The position numbers and the translations under genes are program-made. Positions 17,186-25,560 of a DNA stretch of 64,000 bases are shown here, in pieces (position 1 is the stretch's first letter; every line of letters begins with the position of its first letter). The stretch is from the NCBI GenBank assembly GCA_002428015.1, contig DIZW01000124.1, forward strand, positions 12,876 through 76,875. Reading direction: 5' to 3'. The notes under the pieces were generated by a model. It worked only from the letters and a program-made list of their open reading frames with translations, was not told the DNA's origin and searched no databases. This stretch comes from Oxalobacteraceae bacterium UBA6018 (GTDB lineage: Bacteria; Pseudomonadota; Gammaproteobacteria; Burkholderiales; Burkholderiaceae_D).

Positions 17186-17509
17186 ATGGAACGGCCGGTA
17201 TTGGCGAGCGACATCTCGCGCGAAGACTTTGAGAACATCCGCGTGATGCTAGAAAGCGCGCGCCGGCGCACCCGTCCACGCAAGCACGACCTGTACGACG
17301 TGTTCTGCGCGGTGCTGTATTTCCTGAACGCGGGCGGCGCCTGGCGCAGCCTGCCGCCGGGCTTTCCGCCGTGGCGCACGGTGCACGAGTACTACACCCA
17401 ATGGACGGCCACGCGCGGCGTGCAGCAGTCGCTGCTGGAAACGGCGCTGCGCGCAGTCGGCCGCCTCGAGGACGTGGAGCGCCTGCACCGCCTGCTGGAA
17501 CAGCGCTGA
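17186..17509 (+). CDS. orphan IS5-type transposase N-terminal domain (DUF4096-like)
   Basis: 107 residues resembling only the first part of IS5/IS427-type transposases: ISREDFENIRVML, DLYDVFCAVLYFLNAGGAWRSLP, FPPWRTVHEYYTQW. The downstream frame with the DDE catalytic domain is absent, and I see no terminal inverted repeats nearby. It could be a remnant or a retained stand-alone DNA-binding domain; the intact frame with a proper stop leaves both open. It lies between unrelated genes. Confidence 0.7.
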   Translation: MERPVLASDISREDFENIRVMLESARRRTRPRKHDLYDVFCAVLYFLNAGGAWRSLPPGFPPWRTVHEYYTQWTATRGVQQSLLETALRAVGRLEDVERLHRLLEQR

Positions 17510-17713
17510 GCGTGGCGCCTACCCTGAGTTGCCGATTCGTCGACCAGACGATTCGTTGACGACGCATGGCGCGAATCGACGCGATGCTGCGCCGCAATAT
17601 GCTGCGATGCGAAAATGAAGCGCACATGGCAGCGGCCTTTCCATGCTCCTTGCCTCGCACCGATTTCGCCCAATCTAGACGTCAACGAGCCAGCAAAACA
17701 GGCCCGTCGAACA

Positions 17714-18607
17714 CTAGCGCAATGCCAGCACGCCGGCGATCCAGTCGACGAACACGCGGACCCGCGCCGACAGGTGGCGGTTATGCGAATACACGACCGC
17801 CACCGGCAGGGCGGGCGCGCGCCAGCGCGGCAGCACCTCGACCAGTTCGCCGCTGGCCAGCAAGGGTTCGAGGCCGAGGCGTGGCGCCTGGATGATGCCC
17901 AGGCCGGCGCGGCAGCTGGCCACGTAGGCCTCGGTGCTCGACACCGCGACCCGGCTGCGCACGGCCAGCGTGCGCGCCGCGCCTTGCTCCTCGTATTCCC
18001 ATTCCAGTTCGCGCCCGCTGTGGCTGGACACGAACCCGACCTGGTAGTGCCGCGCCAGGTCGGCCAGGGTGAGCGGGGTGCCGTACTGTTCGAGGTAGGA
18101 ACTGGAGGCGACGTTGGCCTGCGCGAGCCGGCCGATCGTGCGCGCCACCAGGCTCGAGTCGCGCAGCGCGCCCACGCGCACGGCACAGTCGATACCTTCG
18201 CCCACCAGGTCGGCGATGCGGTCGTTGGAGCCGATGCGCACGTCGATGTCCGGGTAGGCGCGCAGGAATTCGGACAGGCGCGGAATCAGCTGCAGATGGG
18301 CCATGCGCTCCGGCAGGTCGACGCGCACCACGCCGGAAGGCTGCTGGCCGCTGGCGGCGAACAGCGTGTTGAGGTCGTCCAGGTCGCCCAGCAGGCGGGT
18401 GCAGCGCTCCAGGTAGATGCTCCCTTCGACGGTCAGGCTGACCTTGCGCGTGGTGCGCTGGAGCAGGCGCACGCCGAGCTGCTGCTCGACGCTCTGCACG
18501 GCGTTGGTCACGGTAGGGCGCGGCAGGTCCAGCTGCTCGGCCGCCTGGGCGAAGCTGCGCGCCTCGGCCACGGCGCGGAAGATCTGCATGGCCTTGATCT
18601 GATCCAT
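17714..18607 (-). CDS. LysR-family transcriptional regulator
   Basis: 297-residue regulator with an N-terminal winged helix-turn-helix (residues about 3-62: FRAVAEARSFAQAAEQL, then PTVTNAVQSVEQQLGVRLLQRTTR) and a substrate-binding-like effector domain. Length is typical. It is transcribed away from the aldo/keto reductase gene 103 bp off, the usual arrangement for a LysR protein controlling its divergent neighbour. An AT-rich palindrome in the gap is a possible operator. The effector is unknown. Confidence 0.9.
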   Translation of the reverse strand: MDQIKAMQIFRAVAEARSFAQAAEQLDLPRPTVTNAVQSVEQQLGVRLLQRTTRKVSLTVEGSIYLERCTRLLGDLDDLNTLFAASGQQPSGVVRVDLPERMAHLQLIPRLSEFLRAYPDIDVRIGSNDRIADLVGEGIDCAVRVGALRDSSLVARTIGRLAQANVASSSYLEQYGTPLTLADLARHYQVGFVSSHSGRELEWEYEEQGAARTLAVRSRVAVSSTEAYVASCRAGLGIIQAPRLGLEPLLASGELVEVLPRWRAPALPVAVVYSHNRHLSARVRVFVDWIAGVLALR

Positions 18608-18615
18608 GATTGTTA

Positions 18616-18670
18616 TTTATTTTCGAATAAAGTAATGGATTGATCCGTATTTATTGCTTGTTTGGATAAT
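18616..18670. promoter_or_regulatory. candidate LysR operator and divergent promoter
   Basis: TTTATT-N4-AATAAA at 18616-18631 is a perfect inverted repeat just outside the LysR start. Downstream, TTGATC (18640-18645) and GATAAT (18665-18670) could be -35 and -10 for the reductase, with a long 19-bp spacer. Confidence 0.4.
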
Positions 18671-18710
18671 AGCATAATGGCTTCGCGTATCAATCACACT
18701 GGAGACAAGC

Positions 18711-19709
18711 ATGAAGACGATTCAACTGGGCGGCACCGGGCCGCGCGTGGCGCAACTGGGACTGGGCTGCATGGGCATGTCGGACCTGTACGGCCCGGCG
18801 GACCGCGGCGAGAGCATCGCCACCATCCACGCGGCGCTGGAGGCCGGCGTCACCCTGCTCGACACCGGCGACTTCTACGGCATGGGCCGCAACGAGCTGC
18901 TGATCCGCGACGCGCTGGCCGGCGCGGGCCGCCACCATGCGCTCATCAGCGTCAAGTTCGGCGCGCTGCGCGACGCCCAGGGCGGCTGGCATGGCATGGA
19001 CTGCCGGCCGGACGCGGTGAAGAACTTCGCCGCGTATTCGCTGGCGCGGCTCGGGGTGGAGCAGATCGGCATCTATCGCCCGGCGCGGCTGGACCCGGCG
19101 GTGCCGATCGAAGACACGGTGGGCGCCATCGCAGACCTGGTCAAGGCCGGCCAGGTGGCCCACATCGGGCTGTCGGAAATCAGCGCGGCCACCTTGCGGC
19201 GCGCGCACGCGGTGCACCCGATCAGCGATGTGCAGATCGAGTACTCGCTGATCTCGCGCGGGATCGAGAACGGCCTGCTGGCGACGGCGCGCGAACTGGG
19301 TGTGGGCATCACGGCCTACGGTGTGCTCTCGCGCGGCTTGATCAGCGGGCACTGGTCGCGCACGCGCGCCGGCGAGCGTGATTTCCGCAGCCTGGCCAGC
19401 CCGCGCTTCCAGGGCGAGAACCTGGACACCAACCTGGCCCTGGTGGAGCGCCTGCGCGCCATCGCCGGCGAGATCGGCGCCAGCGTGGCGCAGGTGGCCA
19501 TCGCCTGGGTGCTGGCGCAAGGCGACGATATCGTGGCGCTGGTGGGCGCGCGCCGGCGCGAGCGGCTGGCCGAGTCGCTGGGCGCGGCGCAGCTCGCGCT
19601 CACGCCGGAAGTATTGGCGCGGCTGAACGCGGCGATGCCGGCGGACGCGGTGGCCGGCACCCGCTACAACGCACAGCAGATGGCGCATCTCGACAGCGAA
19701 CACGGTTGA
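18711..19709 (+). CDS. aldo/keto reductase lacking the usual catalytic His
   Basis: 332-residue NADPH-dependent oxidoreductase fold (TIM barrel). Asp51, Tyr56 (TGDFYG) and Lys82 (SVKFG) of the catalytic tetrad are present. The position normally filled by His reads Ala125 in YRPARLDP. The rest is well conserved (HIGLSEISAATLRRA, QIEYSLISRGIE), so this appears to be a subfamily feature rather than decay. Shine-Dalgarno GGAG lies about 8 nt before the ATG. The divergent LysR gene probably regulates it. Substrate unknown. Confidence 0.88.
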   Translation: MKTIQLGGTGPRVAQLGLGCMGMSDLYGPADRGESIATIHAALEAGVTLLDTGDFYGMGRNELLIRDALAGAGRHHALISVKFGALRDAQGGWHGMDCRPDAVKNFAAYSLARLGVEQIGIYRPARLDPAVPIEDTVGAIADLVKAGQVAHIGLSEISAATLRRAHAVHPISDVQIEYSLISRGIENGLLATARELGVGITAYGVLSRGLISGHWSRTRAGERDFRSLASPRFQGENLDTNLALVERLRAIAGEIGASVAQVAIAWVLAQGDDIVALVGARRRERLAESLGAAQLALTPEVLARLNAAMPADAVAGTRYNAQQMAHLDSEHG

Positions 19710-19804
19710 GCGGGCGATTCCTGCGAATCAGGCGGCGGACCTGGGGATAGTGCGCGCAGGCGGTCCAGACGGCGGACCTGGAAAAGAAAAGGCGGACGGG
19801 GGCG

Positions 19805-20254
19805 CTACTGGGCGGGCGGCTCGGCCGCCGCGGTCGCGGTCGTTGCGGCGGCGGCCGGCGTGGCGGCCTGGAATACCAGCTTGTCGTCGTCGTTGAGCGA
19901 GAAGCTGCCCACAGGCTCGCCAAGCGCCTTCGCGTCCGGCGTGCCGTTCTCGGTGCAGTTCTGGGTATCGATCTGCCACGACTGGCTGCCGGCGCGCAGG
20001 TTGTAGACGTTCTCGCCGGCGTTGAAGAGGTCAAGCGCCACTTCGCCGGCGGGCACCTTGGCCAGCACGAACTGGCGCTGGCAATCGGGCAGGCGGGCGG
20101 CGGTGACGGCGAGGGTGACGCTGTCGTCCCAGAAGTAGTCCTGTTCCGCGCGCAGCGTGAGCGCGTGCTCGCTGCCATTGATGTAGTAGCTGGTGGAGTC
20201 CTTGATGCAGCCGGCCAGCAGCAGGGGAGTCAGGAGAATCAATGTGCGGCGCAT
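19805..20254 (-). CDS. hypothetical lipoprotein
   Basis: 149 residues with a lipoprotein signal peptide (MRRTLILLTPLLLAGC, lipidated Cys16). The mature part contains a compact Ser/Thr/Asp-rich domain with two further Cys (DCQRQF, QNCTEN) that may form a disulfide. It ends in an Ala/Thr/Pro-rich tail. No family recognised. The mature +2 residue is Ile, giving no inner-membrane retention signal. Confidence 0.7.
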   Translation of the reverse strand: MRRTLILLTPLLLAGCIKDSTSYYINGSEHALTLRAEQDYFWDDSVTLAVTAARLPDCQRQFVLAKVPAGEVALDLFNAGENVYNLRAGSQSWQIDTQNCTENGTPDAKALGEPVGSFSLNDDDKLVFQAATPAAAATTATAAAEPPAQ

Positions 20255-20306
20255 GGGGCTCCCGGTGTCGGTGGTGGAGAAGCTGCAAAATCTGCACGAG
20301 TATAAA

Positions 20307-20750
20307 TCAGAACTCGGTGCCGATGGTCAGTGTGCCGACGGTATGACGCGGCGGCGTGAAGGTCGGCGACTGGAAGGCCGGGGCGCGGCGGCTGACCTTG
20401 AACTGCAGGAACCAGGGACCGTGGCCGGCGTCGCGCGAGTCGGGAAAATCGAAGCGTATGCCGAGTTGGAGCGCGTGCAGCAGGCTGCGCTGCTTGAGCG
20501 CGGGCGGCGCAGGCGCGAGGGCGAGTGAGGGGGCGGCTTCGGGCTGGGGAAAGTCGTCGGTGCGCGCGAAGGCGACGCATCGCAGCCGTGGCGGCGCGCA
20601 GGCCGGCGCATCGTGCCCGCTATCGGCATACCAGTCGCGCCCGACGTTGCCGGCGTCGAGCTCGTCGCTGGCCTGGGCCATCGCGGTGCTGCTGGCCACG
20701 GCCAGCGCGGCGGCCACCACCGGGGAGAAGCGCTTGCTATGCGTAGCCAT
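20307..20750 (-). CDS. hypothetical exported protein
   Basis: 147 residues with a classical signal peptide ending near AMAQA (about residue 26). The mature part is Pro/Ala-rich with two Cys (CAPPRLRC). The C-terminal end, GPWFLQFKVSRR...TVGTLTIGTEF, has alternating hydrophobic residues and a terminal Phe, as in small outer-membrane or periplasmic proteins. It is on the same strand as the lipoprotein gene 52 bp further on and could be cotranscribed. Function unknown. Confidence 0.6.
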   Translation of the reverse strand: MATHSKRFSPVVAAALAVASSTAMAQASDELDAGNVGRDWYADSGHDAPACAPPRLRCVAFARTDDFPQPEAAPSLALAPAPPALKQRSLLHALQLGIRFDFPDSRDAGHGPWFLQFKVSRRAPAFQSPTFTPPRHTVGTLTIGTEF

Positions 20751-20887
20751 GGCGGGATGACGCCTGCGGATGTGCTGTGGACGAGTTCGATTTTATGCGG
20801 GCTGGCGGGGGCGGACTTGGGCTGGCGCATACGGCCGGCGGCCTGGACTCCGGCGTGGACGCGACGCACGATAAATGAAAAAGCAAT

Positions 20888-20922
20888 AAAAAACGCCGCA
20901 CAGCTGGTGCTGGTGCGGCGTT
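20888..20922 (-). terminator. intrinsic terminator of amylase gene 1
   Basis: Stem AACGCCGCAC / GTGCGGCGTT, followed on the minus strand by a T run. It lies about 45 bp after the amylase stop. An equivalent hairpin follows the second amylase gene. Confidence 0.85.
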
Positions 20923-20967
20923 GGGGCGGGCCGGCCGATCAAGCTGCCGGCTACGCGGTCGAAGGCG

Positions 20968-22839
20968 TCAGAACTTGAAGTTGCCGCCGTCGAGCAGCAA
21001 GGTGGCCGCGCCGCAGGCTGGGGTGGTCGCCTCGCGGTTGCCGCTGCTCGTGGTCTGGTTGCTTTCCCATACGTCGGCAACCGCGCCGTGCTTCATGAAC
21101 TTGTACTGGATCGCGGTCGATGCCGGCAGCTGGATGGTGCGCGACCATGCCGAGTTGGCGCCGCTGGTTTCGATCGTCAGCACGTCGTTGGTGGTCGGGG
21201 TCCAGTTGCCCAGTTCGCTTCGGTTGCCCACCACGTAGACACTCTGGCCAACCACGGTGTTGGCGTTGGCGATGCGGAACTTGACGCCCACGGTGCAGGT
21301 GGTGGTGCCGGTGACTTTCTGGTTCACGTGCAGTGCCACCGCCGGAACGGTCGAGCCGCCGTTGCCGGGAATGCTGACCGACACGACGCCGTTGCTGCCC
21401 ACTACCACGCTGTCGCCCGTGCAACCGGTGGCGGTCGCGTTGAGGGTGCCGTGCACGACGTTGCAATAGGTGCCAGCTGGCAGCATGGTCTGGAAGGAAG
21501 CGTTCCAGGCCGCGCCGTCATTGTTGATCGCCGCGAAACCCTTGGCGCCGCGTGCGAAGGCGATCTGGTTGGCCGTGCCGCTGGTGAAGTAGTCGACACC
21601 GGTGCCCGAGGTGGCGGCGCGGAAGGCGACCATGTTGGAAATATCGGACCAGCGGTGGATGAAGTCCCACGACTGGTTGATCAGCGGCGCGCCGTTGGCG
21701 TCGAACGGGCTGGCCGACGGCGGCGCCTGGTCGTTGGTGCTGAACCGGAAGCCCGAGTGGAGCTGGGCGTGACCGTACGGCCAGGCCAGCATGAAGATGT
21801 TGGCCAGGTCGTAACGTTTGGTGCCCTGGGTGTCGTTGATGGCGCCGGTGAAATTGCTGGCGTCCAGGGAGCTGCCGTTACGCTCAGTGTCCCAGTTGTT
21901 CACGAACACCGTTGCCTTGTCGGTGGGGATGAAGCCCCAGGTGCCGCCCCAGTTGCCAGGCGTGCCCATGACCGAGCGGACTTGCGAGATGCTGTTGCCG
22001 TTCTCGTTGCGGAACATCGCCTTGATCGCGAACGGGAACTGGAATTCGTTCAACGTGCCGGTTGGGAAATAGTCCGAACGAACGACGTTGCTGTCTGGGA
22101 TGACTTCCTGGGTGACCCACAAGGTTTCGCCCGAGGTCGTGGTGCGGTTGGTGCCGCCCAGGATAGACGACAGGTCGGAAGGCTGCATGTGCTTGGCCGC
22201 GTCGAAGCGCACACCGTCGACGCCCATCGCCACCAGCTTGTTCAGGTAGTTCTTGACCTGGCCCTGGACGTAGCTGCCGTCGGTCATCAGGTCGGGCAGG
22301 CCGCTCAGGCGGCAGAACATCACGTTATGGCGGTTGCCGGGCGAGCCGTAGTCGCCGCTCTGGATGTCGCAGGCCGAGTGGAAATCGTTGCTGCTGAAGT
22401 TGGGGTAGGTCAGCGTGGTGGAATTCCAGGTCGAGCCGTTGGTGGCCGTGCCTGAGCCTGCCGCCATGTGGTTGACGACCACGTCCACGTAGACGCGCAC
22501 CTTGGCCGCGTGGCAGGTGTTGATCATGGTTTGCAGTTCAGCCTCGGTACCCATGTGGCTGTTGAGCTGGGTGAAGTTGACTGGCTGGTACACGTCCCAC
22601 CAAGGGCCGAGGTTGGCCGAGGCGTGCGGCGGCGAAATCTGCACGGCGCCGTAACCCTGGGGTCCAAGCCAGTTCGTGCATTCCTTGGCGATATCGTTCC
22701 ACTTCCAGCGGAACATCTGCACCGAGGTGTCGGCGGCGTTGAAATTGGCGGCCTGGACGTCGGTGGCGAAGGCGCCGCCGAGCAGGGCGGTCGCGGCCAG
22801 GATGCTACGGATGAGCTTAGTTTTCTGTGGTGTTTTCAT
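20968..22839 (-). CDS. secreted alpha-amylase, GH13 with C-terminal CBM20 (copy 1)
   Basis: 623-residue extracellular endo-amylase cleaving alpha-1,4 bonds of starch. The signal peptide ends near VQA30. The GH13 barrel shows DVVVNH (119-124), GVRFDAAKH with nucleophile Asp213, QEVI with acid/base Glu245, and FVNNWDTER with Asp317. In the last motif Trp316 stands where GH13 enzymes usually have His. A linker at about 490-500 leads to a starch-binding CBM20 (VYVVGNRSELGNW, then YKFMKHG and VWESNQTTSSGNRE). It differs from copy 2 at 29 positions. AAGGAAG precedes the ATG. Two TGTAG-N5-CTACA palindromes lie upstream, so starch-derived induction is likely. Confidence 0.94.
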   Translation of the reverse strand: MKTPQKTKLIRSILAATALLGGAFATDVQAANFNAADTSVQMFRWKWNDIAKECTNWLGPQGYGAVQISPPHASANLGPWWDVYQPVNFTQLNSHMGTEAELQTMINTCHAAKVRVYVDVVVNHMAAGSGTATNGSTWNSTTLTYPNFSSNDFHSACDIQSGDYGSPGNRHNVMFCRLSGLPDLMTDGSYVQGQVKNYLNKLVAMGVDGVRFDAAKHMQPSDLSSILGGTNRTTTSGETLWVTQEVIPDSNVVRSDYFPTGTLNEFQFPFAIKAMFRNENGNSISQVRSVMGTPGNWGGTWGFIPTDKATVFVNNWDTERNGSSLDASNFTGAINDTQGTKRYDLANIFMLAWPYGHAQLHSGFRFSTNDQAPPSASPFDANGAPLINQSWDFIHRWSDISNMVAFRAATSGTGVDYFTSGTANQIAFARGAKGFAAINNDGAAWNASFQTMLPAGTYCNVVHGTLNATATGCTGDSVVVGSNGVVSVSIPGNGGSTVPAVALHVNQKVTGTTTCTVGVKFRIANANTVVGQSVYVVGNRSELGNWTPTTNDVLTIETSGANSAWSRTIQLPASTAIQYKFMKHGAVADVWESNQTTSSGNREATTPACGAATLLLDGGNFKF

Positions 22840-23017
22840 GGTGCTTCCTTATGGTTGTAGGTGTTGGAATGCGACGGCATTGCCACCCCTTGTCTCTCCA
22901 GCAGGAATGGCGCCGTGGTGTTACATGAAACGAGAACTGCGAATTGCTTGCGCGATCTTGAATCGTCGCGGCGAGGGGTGGGCTGGGCCCGTTTTATGCT
23001 GTCTCCTCGGGAGTAAA

Positions 23018-23032
23018 TGTAGCACAACTACA
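23018..23032. promoter_or_regulatory. amylase operator palindrome, proximal, copy 1
   Basis: TGTAG-CACAA-CTACA, a perfect 5-bp inverted repeat with a 5-bp centre. The identical 15-mer stands before copy 2. It is a likely binding site for a dimeric repressor or activator, and the regulator is not in the window. Confidence 0.6.
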
Positions 23033-23115
23033 CAACAAGTAAACCGCTAGTTACGGAAAACCTACGTTATCTCATAGATATTATGAGTATCACGCTTACC
23101 ATATCGGTTTTAATA

Positions 23116-23130
23116 TGTAGCAAGCCTACA
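23116..23130. promoter_or_regulatory. amylase operator palindrome, distal, copy 1
   Basis: TGTAG-CAAGC-CTACA, the same half-sites with a different centre, 98 bp from the proximal site. Conservation of half-sites only is the mark of a protein-binding palindrome. Confidence 0.6.
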
Positions 23131-23249
23131 TTGTGCAAAAGCTAAATTCGTTACGCCAATGGATGCTCTTTGATCTTCAGGAAAGGCACGTTGGCGCGCG
23201 CGAAAGTGTCAAATATTGGTCAGGCCGCGACGTGGGGGTACAACACATG

Positions 23250-23283
23250 AAAAACGCCGCACAGCTGGCGCTGGTGCGGCGTT
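23250..23283 (-). terminator. intrinsic terminator of amylase gene 2
   Basis: Stem AACGCCGCAC / GTGCGGCGTT with a loop one base different from the copy 1 terminator, and a T run on the minus strand. Confidence 0.85.
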
Positions 23284-23343
23284 GGGACTGCTTCCGGCGC
23301 CCCGGCGCGCGGACATCGCCGCGGCCGGGGGCGGTTGATGGCG

Positions 23344-25215
23344 TCAGAACTTGAAGTTGCCGCCGTCGAGCAGCAAGGTTGGGGAGCCGCAAGCTGGGGT
23401 GGTCGCTTCGCGGTTACCGCTGGCGGTGGTCTGGTTGCTTTCCCAAACGTCGGCGACCGCACCGTGCTTCAAGAACTTGTACTGGATCGCGGTCGATGCC
23501 GGCAGCTGGATGGTGCTCGACCATGCCGAGTTGGCGCCACTGGTTTCGATCGTCAGCGCGTCGCCGGTGGTCGGGGTCCAGTTGCCCAGTTCGCTACGAT
23601 TGCCCACCACGTAAAGGTTCTGGCCGTACACGGTGTTGGCATTGGCGATGCGGAACTTCACACCCACGGTGCAGGTGGTGGTGCCGGTGACTTTCTGGTT
23701 CACGTGCAGTGCGATGGCGGGAACGGTCGAGCCGCCGTTGCCGGGAATGCTGACCGACACGACGCCGTTGCTGCCCACCACCACGCTGTCGCCCGTGCAA
23801 CCGGTGGCGGTCGCGTTGAGGGTGCCGTGCACAACGTTGCAATAGGTGCCAGCTGGCAGCATGGTCTGGAAGGAAGCGTTCCAGGCCGCGCCGTCATTGT
23901 TGATCGCCGCAAAACCCTTGGCGCCGCGCGCGAAGGCGATCTGGTTGCCCGTGCCGCTGGTGAAGTAGTCGACACCGGTGCCCGAGGTGGCGGCGCGGAA
24001 GGCGACCATGTTGGAAATATCGGACCAGCGGTGGATGAAGTCCCACGACTGGTTGATCAGCGGCGCGCCGTTGGCGTCGAACGGGCTGGCCGACGGCGGC
24101 GCCTGGTCGTTGGTGCTGAACCGGAAGCCGGAGTGGAGCTGGGCGTGACCATACGGCCAGGCCAGCATGAAGATGTTGGCCAGATCGTAGCGCTTGGTGC
24201 CCTGGGTGTCGTTGATGGCGCCGGTGTAATTGCTGGCGTCCAGGGAGCTGCCGTTACGCTCAGTGTCCCAGTTGTTCACGAACACCGTTGCCTTGTCGGT
24301 GGGGATGAAGCCCCAGCTGCCGCCCCAGTTGCCCGGCGTGCCCATGATCGACGTCACTTGCGAGATGCTGTTGCCGTTCTCGTTGCGGAACATCGCCTTG
24401 ATCGCGAACGGGAACTGGAATTCGTTCAGCGTACCGTTCGGGAAATAGTCCGAACGCACGACGTTGCTGTCGGGGATAACTTCCTGGGTGACCCACAGGG
24501 TTTCGCCCGAGGTCGTGGTGCGGTTGGTGCCGCCGAGGATGCTAGCCAGGTCGGAAGGCTGCATGTGCTTGGCCGCGTCGAAGCGCACGCCGTCGAAGCC
24601 CATCCCCACCAGCTTGTTCAGGTAGTTCTGGATCTGGCCCTGGACGTAGCTGCCGTCGGTCATCAGGTCGGGCAGGCCGCTCAGGCGGCAGAACATCACG
24701 TTGTGGCGGTTGCCCGGTGAGCCGTAGTCGCTGCTCTGGATGTCGCAGGCCGAGTGGAAATCGTTGCTGCTGAAGTTGGGGTAGGTCAGGCTGGTCGAAT
24801 TCCAGGTCGAGCCGTTGGTGGCAGTGCCCGAGCCCGCCGCCATGTGGTTGACGACCACGTCAGCATACACGCGTACCTTGGCCGCGTGGCAGGTGTTGAT
24901 CATGGTTTGCAGTTCAGCCTCGGTGCCCATGTTGCTGTTGAGCTGAGTGAAGTTGACTGGCTGGTACACGTCCCACCAAGGGCCGAGGTTGGCCGAGGCG
25001 TGCGGCGGCGAAATCTGCACGGCGCCGTAGCCCTGAGGCCCGAGCCAGTTCGTGCATTCCTTGGCGATGTCGTTCCACCTCCAGCGGAACATCTGCACCG
25101 AGGTGTCGGGGGCGTTGAAGTTGGCCGCCTGGGCGTCGGTGGCGAAGGCGCCACCGAGCAAAGCGGTCGCGGCGAGGATGCTGCGGATGAGTTTGGTTTT
25201 TTGCGGAGTTTTCAT
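23344..25215 (-). CDS. secreted alpha-amylase, GH13 with C-terminal CBM20 (copy 2)
   Basis: 623 residues, the same length as copy 1 with no indels and about 95 percent identity. Signal peptide, Asp213, Glu245, Trp316-Asp317 and the CBM20 are all retained, so both genes look functional. Substitutions cluster in residues 28-330 (17) and 501-623 (11), while 331-500 has one. Changes in the CBM20 (VVGQSV to VYGQNL, NDVL to GDAL) and near the barrel surface could tune starch binding. AAGGAAG precedes the ATG. Gene, leader, operators and terminator have all been copied in tandem, with 2376 bp between starts. Confidence 0.94.
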   Translation of the reverse strand: MKTPQKTKLIRSILAATALLGGAFATDAQAANFNAPDTSVQMFRWRWNDIAKECTNWLGPQGYGAVQISPPHASANLGPWWDVYQPVNFTQLNSNMGTEAELQTMINTCHAAKVRVYADVVVNHMAAGSGTATNGSTWNSTSLTYPNFSSNDFHSACDIQSSDYGSPGNRHNVMFCRLSGLPDLMTDGSYVQGQIQNYLNKLVGMGFDGVRFDAAKHMQPSDLASILGGTNRTTTSGETLWVTQEVIPDSNVVRSDYFPNGTLNEFQFPFAIKAMFRNENGNSISQVTSIMGTPGNWGGSWGFIPTDKATVFVNNWDTERNGSSLDASNYTGAINDTQGTKRYDLANIFMLAWPYGHAQLHSGFRFSTNDQAPPSASPFDANGAPLINQSWDFIHRWSDISNMVAFRAATSGTGVDYFTSGTGNQIAFARGAKGFAAINNDGAAWNASFQTMLPAGTYCNVVHGTLNATATGCTGDSVVVGSNGVVSVSIPGNGGSTVPAIALHVNQKVTGTTTCTVGVKFRIANANTVYGQNLYVVGNRSELGNWTPTTGDALTIETSGANSAWSSTIQLPASTAIQYKFLKHGAVADVWESNQTTASGNREATTPACGSPTLLLDGGNFKF

Positions 25216-25390
25216 TGTGCTTCCTTATGGTTGTTGGTGTTGGAATGCAACGGCATTGCCATCCCTTCTCTCTCCAGCAGGGAATGGCGCCGTGGTGTGT
25301 CATGAAACTTGATGCTGCCGCTTGCCAGCGCGACCATGCGCCGAGGGGGAGGGGGCGGTACCCTCTTTTGTTATGTCTCCTATCGATAAA

Positions 25391-25405
25391 TGTAGCACAA
25401 CTACA
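25391..25405. promoter_or_regulatory. amylase operator palindrome, proximal, copy 2
   Basis: TGTAG-CACAA-CTACA, identical to the proximal site of copy 1, about 180 bp upstream of the start codon. Confidence 0.6.
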
Positions 25406-25485
25406 CCAAATGTAAACCACGATGTGGTGAAATTGCCTATTCATGCCACAGGAAGCCACCAATGGATACGATATTGTTTTAACTG

Positions 25486-25500
25486 TGTAGTAATAATACA
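25486..25500. promoter_or_regulatory. amylase operator palindrome, distal, copy 2
   Basis: TGTAG-TAATA-ATACA, one mismatch from the perfect palindrome, 95 bp from the proximal site. The spacing almost equals that of copy 1 (98 bp). Confidence 0.5.
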
Positions 25501-25504
25501 TTGC

Positions 25505-25536
25505 AAAAAAAGCCAGTGTAGTCGCCCACACTGGCT
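25505..25536 (-). terminator. intrinsic terminator of the beta-helix gene
   Basis: Perfect 9-bp stem AGCCAGTGT / ACACTGGCT, followed on the minus strand by T6. It lies 25 bp after the stop of the beta-helix gene. Confidence 0.9.
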
Positions 25537-25560
25537 TGAGATCGCGCTCGGACGGCGCGG

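Larger units (their letters stand above)
22840..23343. other. intergenic region between the two amylase genes
   Basis: 504 bp with no credible gene. It holds the promoter and operators of amylase copy 1 (near 22850-23140) and the terminator of copy 2 (23250-23283). The first 80 bp before the copy 1 start are about 90 percent identical to the same region of copy 2, so the duplication included the leader. Confidence 0.75.
25216..25560. other. upstream region of amylase copy 2
   Basis: 345 bp without a gene. It contains the copy 2 leader, two operator palindromes and the terminator of the beta-helix gene. A run resembling the copy 1 upstream region (GATATTGTTTTAA against CATATCGGTTTTAA) extends to the distal operator, marking the far end of the duplicated block. 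Confidence 0.7.
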
